A stretch of DNA of 64,000 nucleotides from Glebionis coronaria (taxonomy: Eukaryota > Streptophyta > Magnoliopsida > Asterales > Asteraceae). The position numbers and the translations under genes are program-made. This document shows positions 20,246-32,225 of the stretch, in pieces. The stretch is taken from NCBI GenBank assembly GCA_025667525.1, contig CM046876.1, positions 480,396,557 through 480,460,556 of the forward strand, read 5' to 3'. The notes beneath the pieces are model-generated. The model worked only from the letters and a program-made list of their open reading frames with translations. It had not been told where the DNA came from and did not search any database. Position 1 is the stretch's first letter. Each line of letters starts with the position of its first letter.

Positions 20246-21358
20246 TCACAAGCTAGCAGAAGATGCAATGAACTTAAAGGTGTCCAACTCAGTAGGAAGA
20301 GGGCTTATTGATCTCAAATCATAGACCTCGCGAATACTTTTTAACCTGATATTGTACTGTACAACCTTTCCAAATAATTCCATCACAAGGAACGAATCCT
20401 CTTCTCTTTCGCCCAAAACAATACTCCAAATTCTAGAACACTCCCACTTCGAAGGCATCCTCTCTTTTTCATCTACCAGCATCCTAACATCATTAAGATT
20501 AACAACATACTTAAGCGACCATTCCCTGTATCTCTTCCTCATCTCGTAAATAAGCAAATCTTGCGTAGAAGTACCAAACAAATACAAATAACCACAAGAC
20601 TCGACAAGCTTAAAATTCGTAGAAAAGTTGCTATCATATTCTGAAGGACTAAAAGGAGTATCCGCGCTAGTTCTACTTACGCATTGCTCTCCGATAATCA
20701 TCATCGAATGTGAAAGACGGCCCTGAAAATGTAGCCCGTGAATGATATCTTTCCAATATATTCCATTATCAAATACATCAGTAACTGAATTTTCCCTTTT
20801 AAGGGCAGCACTCCAATTTCCTGTTTCCGAAGAGTAAGTTTTCATAACACACGCAAGTCTATGATAAACTTTATAGAAAGGTGACTTTGTAGGATCAAAA
20901 GCCAATCTCAAACCAGAACCACTAGCTGAGAGTTGAGATAGTGATAACTCACATTGCGGAAGCATCTTAAAGACATTAATAGTCGGGTTATATACGTAAT
21001 ACTTATTAGGCTTAATACAACATAAAAGTAAACCATTACAGGAGTCCATAATAACAAAATCACTACCCGCCTCCCTAAACATGGGGTGTAATGAAAATCT
21101 ACGGATTCTAGAATCCAACGACACGAAATCATACCCAAATGATGATTTGAGAAAAAACCCAGAAGGGGGATCAATCTTTAAGAAAAGAGGGGACTTGATG
21201 AGTGATTCCCAGTGTTTTGAAACGTATTTGAATAAATGGAGTGAAACTAAAGGTAACCTTTTCAAGATTTCGATCAAAAGGTTGTCATCAGATATGACTT
21301 CCTGTACCGATAAAGGGAGATCATTGTCTTCCGTACATAACCTTGATCGTTCCGACAT
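20246..21358 (-). CDS. F-box protein (Skp1-Cullin-F-box substrate adaptor)
   Basis: This is a single-exon frame of 370 residues from the chosen start (ATG at 21356-21358, MSERSRLC). The open frame extends 61 codons upstream to 21541, but that extension is Lys/Asn-rich and non-conserved in look. The F-box lies at about residues 18-60 (ISDDNLLIEILKRLPLVSLH then LFKYVSKHWESLI). A region typical of plant F-box proteins with kelch-like or F-box-associated C-terminal domains follows (DFVIMDSCNGLLLC, YYVYNPTINVFKMLPQ, LAFDPTKSPFYKV, YLYLFGTST). Such proteins bind SKP1 through the F-box and present target proteins for ubiquitination. There is no internal stop or frameshift, and this is the only apparently intact host gene here. 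The substrate is unknown. Confidence 0.88.
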   Translation of the reverse strand: MSERSRLCTEDNDLPLSVQEVISDDNLLIEILKRLPLVSLHLFKYVSKHWESLIKSPLFLKIDPPSGFFLKSSFGYDFVSLDSRIRRFSLHPMFREAGSDFVIMDSCNGLLLCCIKPNKYYVYNPTINVFKMLPQCELSLSQLSASGSGLRLAFDPTKSPFYKVYHRLACVMKTYSSETGNWSAALKRENSVTDVFDNGIYWKDIIHGLHFQGRLSHSMMIIGEQCVSRTSADTPFSPSEYDSNFSTNFKLVESCGYLYLFGTSTQDLLIYEMRKRYREWSLKYVVNLNDVRMLVDEKERMPSKWECSRIWSIVLGEREEDSFLVMELFGKVVQYNIRLKSIREVYDLRSISPLPTELDTFKFIASSASL

Positions 21359-21577
21359 TTCTCCGGCAACTGACCCTATTTCTTCTGCTGTTTGGGGTTC
21401 TGTGTGGTTTTTAGTGTGATTTGTTTGGTTTTTACTTTTTAGTATTTTGACTATCATTTTACAGTACATGACTTCACAAAAATATTTTATTTTGACTTTC
21501 CGTTCTAGACACGAGTCAAAATCTAAAATTTTCACGTCCACGTTGCACCAGAAACCGAGTGATCAAGTTCGTTGTGA

Positions 21578-22320
21578 GCCAAGGTTTTCATCCGGGTTCA
21601 AACCGGATTAATCCGACAACTTTAGATCGACCTGGGTCGAACCACCGGACAAAGAGCGGTCGGTTCAACACTTATCAAATATCAAAAAAATGGAATGCTT
21701 TAAAAATCGGGTTTTAATTGACCTGGTCGAGTCGTCGGTTTACCAGATCGTCGGTATATCGGATCAACCGGCGGTTCAACCCAGTTTATGTCTAAAAGTA
21801 AAATGACGGTATTTGAAGAAAAGAGAATGAGTAACTCATTATTTGTGAATTATTAGTAATAAGATATAAGAAATAAGCATGCATAATAGCAAACTTACTT
21901 TTTTTTTTTGACAAAAATGCATAACAACAAACTACTACGAGTAATATTTTTTTTTGAACAAACAAATTACAGTACTAATATTACTAATATTACTGGTGTT
22001 TTTCTATGACCAGATGTATCCGACGATAATATTAGTACCGTGATTTGTTTGATAAAAAAAAAATTACTCGTAGTGGTTTGTTGTTATGCATTTTTGCCAA
22101 AAAAAAAAGTTTGGTATTATGCATGCGTATTTCTCATATCTTATTACTAACAAATAACGAGTTACTCATTCTCTTTTCTTCAAATACCGGTAATTTTACT
22201 TTTTTTAGACATAAATCGGGTTGATCCGCCGGTTTAACCGGTTGAACTGGTGTACCGACGACCTGGTGAACCGACGACACGACCAGGTCAACTAAAAACA
22301 CGAGTTTTAAACATTGGTCA
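21578..22320. mobile_element. Large foldback MITE, about 0.74 kb
   Basis: Two arms of about 300 bp (about 21700-22000 and 22010-22310) are inverted copies sharing GAAGAAAAGAGAATGAGTAA, AAAATGCATAACAACAAAC and ACCTGGTCG blocks, with high identity by eye. The centre is near 22005. The outer ends CCAAGGTTTTCATCC and GTTTTAAACATTGG may be the termini. No TSD was seen. It lies 37 bp upstream of the long F-box frame, so it may sit in that gene's promoter region. Confidence 0.78.
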
Positions 22321-23724
22321 AAACGTTACATTCTCATCCAGACAGGTCCCAAAATCCATAATTTACTCAATTTTGTGCTCAATACTTTTTGCCGCAAGTT
22401 ACATCCGAAGCCGTACAAAATGATACTCTGTATCATCTCACAACAACTCCAAACACAATTTCAACTACTTCGACAAAAACCTTTATAACAAGCACCTGAC
22501 TTTATGCCTTCACCGGTTTCACAACAGCCAACTAACGACCCACAAGAGGAACATGAAAGATAGCGCAAAAGAGGGAAAAAAACCGAAAACTTACTTATTT
22601 TATCTTCAAGTCATTGGAGGAATGACTTGAGAAAAACCGTCACTGACAACTTATTATATTACTTGTTAAAGACGTATACTAAAACATGTGTAAAAACTTT
22701 TTATGCAAATAGATTATTGTACTCTTTATGAATACGAATAATAAGAATATGTACCCAGGGTACATAAAGGGTTCTACCCTTTATGAATAAGAATAAGTTC
22801 TTTTTAAAGTGTTATTTTAATAAGAAAACAAATCTTATTGTTTGATCTTCAATACGCGCTGCATCATACAACTAACATGTTTGAAGCCTTCTTGCATATT
22901 TGTACAATGTGAAACTTGATTTGTATTGCAATATTTTTTTTCTGGTTTAATCTTACATAGACCATATACATGTTTTTTTACAAATGTCGTGGCAAGACAA
23001 GACATTTCACTACTAAGGAGTTGGACGGCATTGTGAACTCGTGCATTGCTATGTGTGGCCTGTGATGATCAACCATCTTAGTGTTTTGGAAAGGTCGGCA
23101 CGCGGTCTTGTCTTTTGTATCTCTCCTTTCTTAGCTCAAAGAACACTTGTTGTGAAATTGTAACGTTTTAGTGATTTTTAGCATTCTTGTTAAGTTCATG
23201 TTAATTCTGCAGGATTAAACCAACTTGAAACTGATTTTGATCTTGAATCTATTAGTTTTTGCTATAACATTATGGTTATATACAAAGTTGGCTCATTAGG
23301 GGTGTAACCCATGCAATGGCACATGGCATCCCTTTTTAGGGCCACAAAATATTATTTCCTTGCATTAATCTATCACGTGTATTGAAGTTTTGAGATAGAT
23401 ATATTATATATTCTCATTGTTTCTTTTGTTTATTAGCGACACTAAAATTACGAGAAATGTATTTTTTTTTTAATAAATGATGTACTCATAGACTGTTTAT
23501 AATCTATATCTATTGTTTCAAAGATAAAAACACAAATTTTTTTATTGTATTTGAGTGCTTCTTATTAAGTCTATCAGGAACATCACTATAGTTACATGTT
23601 ACAAAAAAACCGACTTTGTGGTTCGCCGAGAATTATGTTCAAAATCTCGTGTTTAACGGGGCTCTTTATAGTTACGGCACAGGGCCGCCAAATCAACGAG
23701 ACTTATGTAATGATTTTTTCTTTG
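22321..23724. other. Intergenic, nothing recognised
   Basis: This is AT-rich sequence without a domain. There is a short local palindrome near 22755-22790 (GTACCCAGGGTAC and CATAAAGGGTTCTACCCTTTATG). CACTATAG at 23584 was considered as a CACTA terminus and rejected. Confidence 0.45.
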
Positions 23725-24240
23725 CTCCTTATTTTGAGTTTTGTTGTTATCTTTATACCTAAAAATACAATGATTACAGATGGTATTTTAAAAAATCCAA
23801 AAATAAAATTAAAAAAGAATTATAGATCCATGTTTCAAAGCAAAGAACCGGGATCTATACTGTCTAAAAAATGGATTTTAAAATAATATAGAGCAAGGTT
23901 ATGAAACAAAGAACTGGACTCTATTATGCATTATAAAGCCCGTCTATAAAATCGGGATCTATGGTTTGAGTTTTGTTGTTATCTTTATATGCGGAAATAC
24001 AATGCTTACAGGTGGTATTTAAAAATTCAAAAAAATAAAAATATCATAGAGCCATGTTTCAAAGCAAAGAACCGGGATCTATACTAATTAAAAATGGATT
24101 TTAAAATAAAAGAGAACAAGGTTATGAAACAAAAACCAGACTCTTTTATGCATTATTAAGCCCGTTTATAAAACTGGGATCTGGTTTGAGTTTTGTTGTT
24201 ATCCTTAGACCTGGAAATACAATGCTTACACGTGGTATAT
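23725..24240. repeat. CACTA-type subterminal tandem repeats (about 235 bp unit)
   Basis: Just over two units start with TTGAGTTTTGTTGTTATCTT and contain CATGTTTCAAAGCAAAGAAC, AAATGGATTTTAAAAT and GCATTATAAAGCCCGT. The same family, same orientation, recurs at 35421-35646 and 43036-43680, where it leads into a CACTA terminus. Here the array breaks off at about 24237 with no terminus. Confidence 0.82.
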
Positions 24241-25826
24241 AACAACGCTAATATTTCATCGAGGCTGTAGCGTATTATAATAATGCTACCTTCCTTCAAT
24301 ATGTCTTTGTATTTTTTTACCAAATCCATTCTCATCGTCACTTGTAATCTTGTTTCCTTGAATATATAGAATTCAATTAATGTTAGCAACAATATACTAT
24401 AAAGTAATTATGATCAAATTATGGATACAACTTACATATTCATCCGTAATCACTAGTTCCATGTTGGTGATGTTATTTTCGTACACTTGTTGCATCCAAT
24501 AGCTAAGAATGAAAACACGTAATGTAACATTATCATTTAGAACACTTAGATTCTTGAAATATCCTAAAACATATGTAGTTATTAGTTTATAATGTCAAGG
24601 AATTTTCATAGCAAAAAAGATGAATGTGTTGTGTAGATTTGATCATATCAATGCTGGTTTATGTAAAAGATTTTATAAACCTTAAAACCTACAAACGTAA
24701 AAATTACATATAATATGAATGATTTAAAGCATGCCACATATCACTGATAATTTAAATCATGTTCTCTTTTAGGAGGGAAGCGTTTTTGTGTTTATGATAA
24801 GATTAATGATTTTGATTTAATTTATGTTTAAGAGCATATACTGTAAATTGTTATAGCACAATTGTATCAATTCCATTAACACTATGATTATCTTTCCAAA
24901 TAATTCGAAACATATAAAGATTTATTGTATTATGGTATTTAAAATACTGATTATTTTACAAAAATTGAGGAAAACTTATAGTATTTTATTTTTAAATATT
25001 TTTCATTTTAAAAAATTGTCAAAACTGGTTATATGTTTCTAGTTATTTATGGATGTATTTATTACACATGCAATTCCAAAGCTTTAAAAACTTGTACAAT
25101 TATGCTATTTAAGGAGTGTTTTTAAGTTTTCAAGCTTAAAATGCTTGTAAATTTTTTATTTTATGAGAAAGTATTTTTTATTTAAAAAATGTTAAAATCG
25201 GTTAACTGGTTCTAGTTATTTATGAAATTGTATTTATTACACATTAAATGTAGAAGCTTTAAAAACTTGTACAGTTATGCTATTTTAAGAGTTTAAAATT
25301 TTAGTAAATTCTTTCAGTAATAAGAAAGTATAGATGTTACATGATATAAACAAATCTAAATTTTAAAAAATTCATGTTTCCTTCACTAAGTAGGATTTCT
25401 ACATATTCAAAATCATGTGAAATCAACTAGCATCATACAAAATAACTAAAAACAACAAGAAATAAATAGTTGTTAGAATCTTTAACACTAAAGTTAAATT
25501 CTTAGTAATTGTTACTCTCCATCTACCAGTTTATTAGTTTTTGTCATTTGCACTTCACTCCTTACATTATACACGTTGTACACTTTATGTCCCAATTGTT
25601 TAATTATACTTTCAAACTAGTATGGAAAGGTACGTTTACAATGTTGACAATTTTAGCCCATAAGTGAAAACCTTATTAGTGATACAATAAAGTAGTATGA
25701 AAAATGGCCCTATAATACAAATTTGATAGAGTCTGACGTTGTACGCTTTGTTCTTATAGTATTTTTCGATGAAAAACCAATTGCAACATGTATAATCTCA
25801 ATTTACACGTACATGTTTGAATTGGT
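24241..25826. repeat. AT-rich segment, 24698-25540 duplicated at 32737-33454
   Basis: 24698-25540 resembles 32737-33454 in the same orientation, with shared blocks such as TTTACAAAAATTGAG, CAAGCTTAAAATGCTTGTAA and CAAATCTAAATTT and many small indels. No coding sequence is recognised. It may be internal DNA of a CACTA or other large element. The segment is cut at 25826 by the solo LTR. Confidence 0.68.
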
Positions 25827-28800
25827 TGTAACACCCCCCATTTTACCTTAACGCAGCGGATCTGGGGTATTATTTCATATAACACAAGTCATAATGATAA
25901 AAAAACAACTCAAAAGGGTGATAAAATCAATTTTCTTTATATATCATTAAAAAATCAGAGTTTTACAATATGAGGTTCCCAAAATCTAGAATAATTTCAG
26001 TCTTGTGCCTCTTCATGCCATCCTTGTGCTGCTCCATGCTATTAGTCACCATTTATCTGAGATATATGCTTAAAGTCAACACAAAGGTTGAGTGAATTCA
26101 TAGGTTTGTAATAACAGTTTTGAATACAAGTATGTCATCCGGGCTACGTTATTATACACCCACATAAAATAGTTATCATATTGCACTATGCTCATGACCC
26201 CGCTGCTAGACAATAACCAACAAACTGCCCTTATAAGAAGGAAGCCTGCCAGACTGTTCTTAGTTTAGCAAAATAAAGTGTATATGTTAGCCAATGTAGG
26301 AACCTTCAGCTGCTGGCAAGTGCGACTTGCCCAGATAGGGGATGTCAACCCCCAAATAGTACTATTCACAATATTAGCGCTCATTTTTAAGAAATGATTA
26401 GCGGTTCACGATTAAAAAGGGACTTAATGGCAGTAGTAAACATAGTGTCAATAATCATACCATACAATTTTAGAAGCACTTATATTCTGGTTTTAACATA
26501 CATCCCCTCATGGGTTTTGAAATCATTTATAAAGCATTTAAAAGTGAGGCTATGAACTCACCTTATGTCATAGAATCCGAGCTATAATTAGATATATTTC
26601 ATCCACAGATAACTAGCTTGATCATACAAACCACAACTTGGTCTCATAAACAACAGCTTGATCTCACACAAACCTGGATTAATACATTGTGTATAGTATC
26701 AAGTCTTTGATTTTTGGTTCATTATTGTTAAGTGTTGGTTATATATTCTTTCATTAATATTTGGTTTTAGTTCTAGCAAAATTGTTTGGGCCATCATACT
26801 CAGAAGCCATTCTATACACGTTTGAGAAACGAGTGCACTTTAAATCGTACACCTAACCACTTAGTCAGAAAGTAATATCGAGATGGAACATCTTTGTACA
26901 AAGTTCCCTACTAACATGATACTTTCATTACTTCCTCATATTCATTATTAATCTTCTTTAGTTTCAAAATTGGCAAGAATAACCCTTTTAGTTATACTTT
27001 GATATAATTACACTTTTAACCCCTAAAAGTGTATAGTTTTGGTATTTGCATTTTAAACCCTCAATATTTAGCCTTAGGACCTCAAACTTTCCAATATTTA
27101 TTATTATAGCTTATACTTTCATAAAATGACACTTTTGGCCCAAAATGTTAAATAGTTTCAAAAATGATAGTTTTAGTCCCTATATTTGTAAAAATCACAT
27201 AACAACCTCAAAAATGGACCAAATTATCTAGAATTTGAAAACAAAGTTTCAAAACATGTTTATAATAATAATAAAAACATTTCTCCAGAATTATAGATTT
27301 TGAATTGGGTTTTTGCTTATTATTTTATGTAAATTACATAACTAGGGTTTTAAGACATCTTTGACTTATAACTTCCATTTAAGATGATGAAATGACTTAG
27401 TTTCTTTTAGATTATCTTTATAAGATAATTTTGGCATTATAAAAACTCTAAGAAAGTATTATAACAAGATCAAAGCATAGCTAACATATTGATTACCTAG
27501 GATGCTCCAAAATGGCTCCTAATGAGGTATATGGACTATATGTTCCTCATAACTCTTCAAGAACTCCTAGAACTTCTTCCAAAGCTTGATACTGATCTTA
27601 GGGACTTATTAGGACTTCAATGTAGGTGTAAGAACAGAATGTATAGGTGTAGAAGATTGAAAGTGGATGATTCTAAAATGAAGCTAAAGACTCCTATTTA
27701 TACTATTTTCAAGCCTTAGCCTCCAAGTAATGCTATGAAACGTGTGATAACCAGGGATTAGTGACTAAGGAAGCCTAAGAAATGTCTATGCAAGTCCAGG
27801 AGTGATTCACTAGGTCTAGGATCAAAATATCTAAGTATGTGGTTAAGAATAGGTCACGGCTAAGAATGATAAGATCAAATATGTGTCTTTGACAAGTAGG
27901 TGCATCATCTACTTGTAAAATATCTCCTAAATATCTATATGATCTGATCCAATGTTTAAATTTAGGAGTGAAAGGGGTTTGAATGCATTTTTGGAGGGAA
28001 AACCTAAATTGGGTCCTAAATTAGGGCTTGTAACTTGTAACTTTGTAATTTTGGTGATTAAGGCTTTAAGAATGTGATTAGTGATGGATTAAGGTTTAAT
28101 TAGGGTATTTATATTGTAATTAATAAGTTTGGGTCTTCGGTTTAAAGTTTAACAAAGGTTTAAGGTGAAAATAGAAAGAAAAATTAGGCGGGTTAGGGTT
28201 TCTAATGATTTATGGGTAAGTCTTAGTAATTTTGATTATCCTTCAACTAGATACTGATGTAAACTCAATTTATATATCCTACATTATCCTTAATGTGTTC
28301 ATGAAGTCCCTACATTAGTTTTATTAAGTTATTCTAAGTAAACATGTCTAAAGGGTGAAAATACTCATTTTGACCTAATTTACAAGCCATGCATTGAAAT
28401 CTTGTACTTTGTGCATTATGGTACTTGTATATTGTCTTAACATAATCTTATAACCTTAATTAAGTCTTATAAATATTTATAGACTTTTCCAAAAAGAACT
28501 AGGTGGTGATTTTATGTATATTTCTTAATATTAGGGTTTTTAGATCATTAATCCTAATGATTTTCTATCTTGGGTAATTAGTGTTTGTACCTTTATAAAA
28601 ACTTATTCTAGGTCTTATATAGTATGTTTATGACTTCTAAGGATTCAATATTTTTAGTTTAAGGGTTTGTATAGGTTGATCATATTCTAGGGACAATTAT
28701 GGGAGCTTAAGATCTTATGCTTTGATAACTTGTACTTTATGATTTACCAACTTGTAACTTGACTTGAAATGAATGTATAATCTTAATATGATGTATAGTT

Positions 28801-29494
28801 GAGTTTTATAATTTATGGCAAAAGATTAGACTCTAATTCAATATGGAACGGATTTTATATGCTAATCTTGGTTACTAGGTCTTAACTTGTAATTAGCCTT
28901 AGATTAGTGAATATTAGCATTTTGTGATAAATTAATGTTCCTTTATTTGTTAGATTGTAATTATTATATTGTTTTTTATACTTATACATGGATATTAGGT
29001 AATTATATTGCTTGGAACATTGTTTACCAAGGGTTTCTAGGTGGTGATCTAGACTATTATGTACAATTACTTGTACTTAGCTTTGTATGGTTTGTTCTTG
29101 CCATTCTTAGGTATTATTAGGTCTTCAAAGTATGGTTTACAACTTGTTTATAATCCTTAATGACTTATTCATATGTGTTCTCCATTCATAGCTTACCATT
29201 ATTGAGTTTACAACTCATTTATAGGGATTCTAGGGTTTCTAAGGGAATTTAGGGAATCATAGTTACATTTGAGATGTTATTATTAATATTGAACTTATTA
29301 GATCACTTTTAGATCTTAGACTTGATATATACATTGTATTGGCAACATATAGGAATATGTTGTAATGGCAGTTCAGGTTGTGAGAAGCAGTTCATCTTAC
29401 CAAGTAAGGTACAGAAAGCAAAAATTTCTAGCCAAAATTTCATATTGAGACAGTTATAGCTTATAACATAGATGTAAATTTGAGGATTGTCACA
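25827..29494 (-). mobile_element. Solo LTR of a gypsy-like retrotransposon, 3668 bp
   Basis: On the minus strand it begins TGTGACAATCCTC and ends GGGGGGTGTTACA, the same kind of 3' end as the gypsy LTRs at 43.0 and 63.0 kb. A perfect 5-bp TSD, TTGGT, flanks it (25822-25826 and 29495-29499). I find no second LTR, primer site or coding domain inside. It is therefore most simply a solo LTR left by LTR-LTR recombination. A non-coding element of similar size is the alternative. Confidence 0.78.
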
Positions 29495-31114
29495 TTGGTC
29501 GTTTTAAATTCGATTTTTTTGGCTATATCGCTAAAGTTGGCTAAAGTTTTTTCTAGTTTTAAACCTATTTCCACTATACATAAATGCTATAAACTTTATA
29601 AACATCACATATACTCAAATGTATTAAATTGCAAAAAAGGTCCAAGATACTAGACCTCTTCATGCCAAGTAAGCATGAAATAAGCTTTCACTATGGTTTG
29701 CAAAAGTATAAACCTTTTCATTATATTATAAAACTATGTTTTAAACCATCATAATATACGCTCTTAGTACCGAAGAACTAATATCTAAATTCTTAGATAT
29801 AAAAAAGAGAAACAATCATTTGGGCTTTAAGAAATAGATTTAGATTAAATAATTATTATTGCAAAAAAGTTTAAAAAGAGTTGGTTAGTAATCGTATCAG
29901 ATCTTAACTGATCCTATGATTTTACTTTCGAACCAACGATCCTGAAACATGTTGAGATATTGTATAATATGAATGAGATATCGTGGGATTTTGTATTCAT
30001 CTATTTTAATAACTGATTTAAACTTTGAGAATAAGTTTATAGAATCAGTTTTAAATAAATAGAATATATCATTTGGCGTTAAACATTGATAGAATATGTT
30101 AAAATAATAAGATATATCAATATCAATTTAATTTTTAGGTGTTACCAAGACATGTTTTCACTATAAATTAAACTCATTCTCATTCAGTTTTAAACGCTAT
30201 TAAAATAAAGATCCATTGGAAACCGAATTCCAGTAGTATCTTTAATCAGAAACACGCAAGTCTTCCGTGATCTTTTTATAAATTTTGTTAACTCTGATAG
30301 TACAACATATTATTTTGGCTGTTGTACCATTGGAAACATAAGACGACTTTGTTTAAAGGGAAGTGTGTCAAACACGTGCCTGAATTTTTTAGTGCTAATC
30401 GTGTCAAACATGTGGTTCAGCTCATGGGTACATCCTTGCTGACGCTATAGTAAGCCTTTTTATTATACTGTTGATCTCTTTGATTATCGTTTATAATAAT
30501 ATCAGTCTGTTATTTAATTTATGTTAATTTAATAATTATTATTCGATTTTATTAATAGAAGTGTTACAGTTTCCCAGCAGTCTTAAAACAAATTATGTGT
30601 AACCTAATTTAAACGCTTCTTGTTAAAGTCGGATTAACTTACTAAACAGATTTTTTTTATAAAATATATTTTTTGTCGAAACCAAGATTCTGCTTCTTTG
30701 GAAAATCAGTTTCAAGTAAACAGAATTTAATATAACATATCTATAAACGATTTTAAAGTAAGTTACTGAATCAATTTGTGTTGAAAAAATGATGAATTTC
30801 TTTTCAAACTTATGTTTTTGTATGTTTATCACCGATGTTATATTTTAAACCTTGATTTTTAGAAACCAAACCGATGTTATATTTTAAACCTTGAATTTTA
30901 GAAACCAAGATTGAGTTTTTTAATTGGATTTGATACAAGTTTGTATAAACCAAGCCGAGTTTATTAGATCTCAAATTGTTTTACTAGTTAATTGTGTTGT
31001 GTTTATATGTTGACAAGTTACTATTGGTAACACAATTGTGGCCTTAGTGAATTTTGTAGATTTAATTGGTTTGCCAGTTTCTAACATGATTGTTAATCAT
31101 GGTGAATTTAGATT
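29495..31114. other. AT-rich intergenic DNA with local duplications
   Basis: 29767-29948 resembles 33633-33805 (ACTAATATCTAAAT, AAATAATT, GATCCTATGATTTTACTT), continuing the 24.7/32.7 kb duplication beyond the solo LTR. No gene is recognised. The small minus-strand open frame at 30623-30832 is Lys/Ile-rich chance. Confidence 0.55.
30831..30908. repeat. 39-bp tandem duplication
   Basis: Two adjacent copies start ACCGATGTTATATTTTAAAC and end AGAAACCAA, with one base difference. This is a recent local duplication. Confidence 0.9.
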
Positions 31115-32225
31115 CATGGCCGGATCTGGTACTGGGCAAAGTGGGCGACGGCCCAAGGCATCACAAATTTAAGGGCATCATATTTTATATTCATGTTACA
31201 TTAACGTAGTAAGAAAAAAATGAAAAATGAAATCTAAAAATGGAAGGAGAAATGTCTTGAGGAAGAAGAAGACTTTATGGAAGAGAGAATAATTAAAACA
31301 AAATATAAATATTAGGTGGGCCCACTTGGTTGAAGGAGACCCTGTTGAATATGGATTTGACCAAAATGTGAAAACATAATCATTTTCATTGTTAAAATAT
31401 TTGAAAATACTTTGGTAGAGAGTTTCTTAAAATGACTCGACCCGCTCAAAACCGTTTTAACAATAAATTTACGTTTAGTTTTTTTACTTGTGTAATGACT
31501 GCCTTTTACAATTTAGTAATAGTTAAAGAATTTTTTTTAACATAATAGGTAAATAATTTGAACAAGTACTTCACAATATTTTTTTTACAGTAGATAATTT
31601 TTTTGAACATAATAGGTAAAGAATTTGAACAAGTACTTCGCAATATTTATTTTATAGTAGATAATTTAGTTTTAAATTTATGACGAAACTATAGTAACGG
31701 GATTCTATGTTTATAATAACAAAAGCTATAATAATATGTACCGAACGATTATCAACGCATAACAACAATAGTTTATATTATAATAACGTTCATATGTAAG
31801 TATATATGGTTATGTAGAAATTCAGAGTGAAAGAAATTATTTTTACATTGTAATTATATGTTTAAGTATCTAATCAAACCCAGAAACCTATAAATATTAA
31901 AGGTTAGTATAAGGTTATTTTTCCCAACACTATACATGGTACTAAACTTTTTATGAAGTTAATTGTTTGTTTTCTGCTTGCACATAAAAATTCATAAGTT
32001 TTCTTACACAATATGTTTTTCACCATTTTTACAAACTTGTAAATTAAAGTTTACCTCATTATATCGGAACATATCATTAGATGTTTATCAAAGATAAATC
32101 TATACTACAATGAGCCGCTTAGCTGAGCAGGTCCAAAATCCTTAAAAAATAGCATATCGTTTGGTCACGGGGGCATTTTTTTTATCAGCTCGCCCAAGGC
32201 ATCCGAATACTCAGGACCGGCCCTG
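31115..32225. mobile_element. Non-autonomous hAT element, 1111 bp
   Basis: Ends CATGGCCGGATCTG and CAGGACCGGCCCTG (inverted) are flanked by a perfect 8-bp TSD, TTTAGATT (31107-31114 and 32226-32233). The GGGC...CCCAAGGCATC subterminal blocks recur inverted at both ends. There is no transposase. Inside, 31540-31670 is a tandem duplication of about 65 bp (AACATAATAGGTAAA then TTTGAACAAGTACTTC). Confidence 0.92.

Noticed and set aside
23584..23625. CACTATAGTTACATGTTACAAAAAAACC considered as a CACTA 5' terminus
   Set aside because: It does not match the terminus at 43742-43758 beyond CACTA and an A-run, and the adjacent subterminal repeats have the wrong orientation for a partner end.
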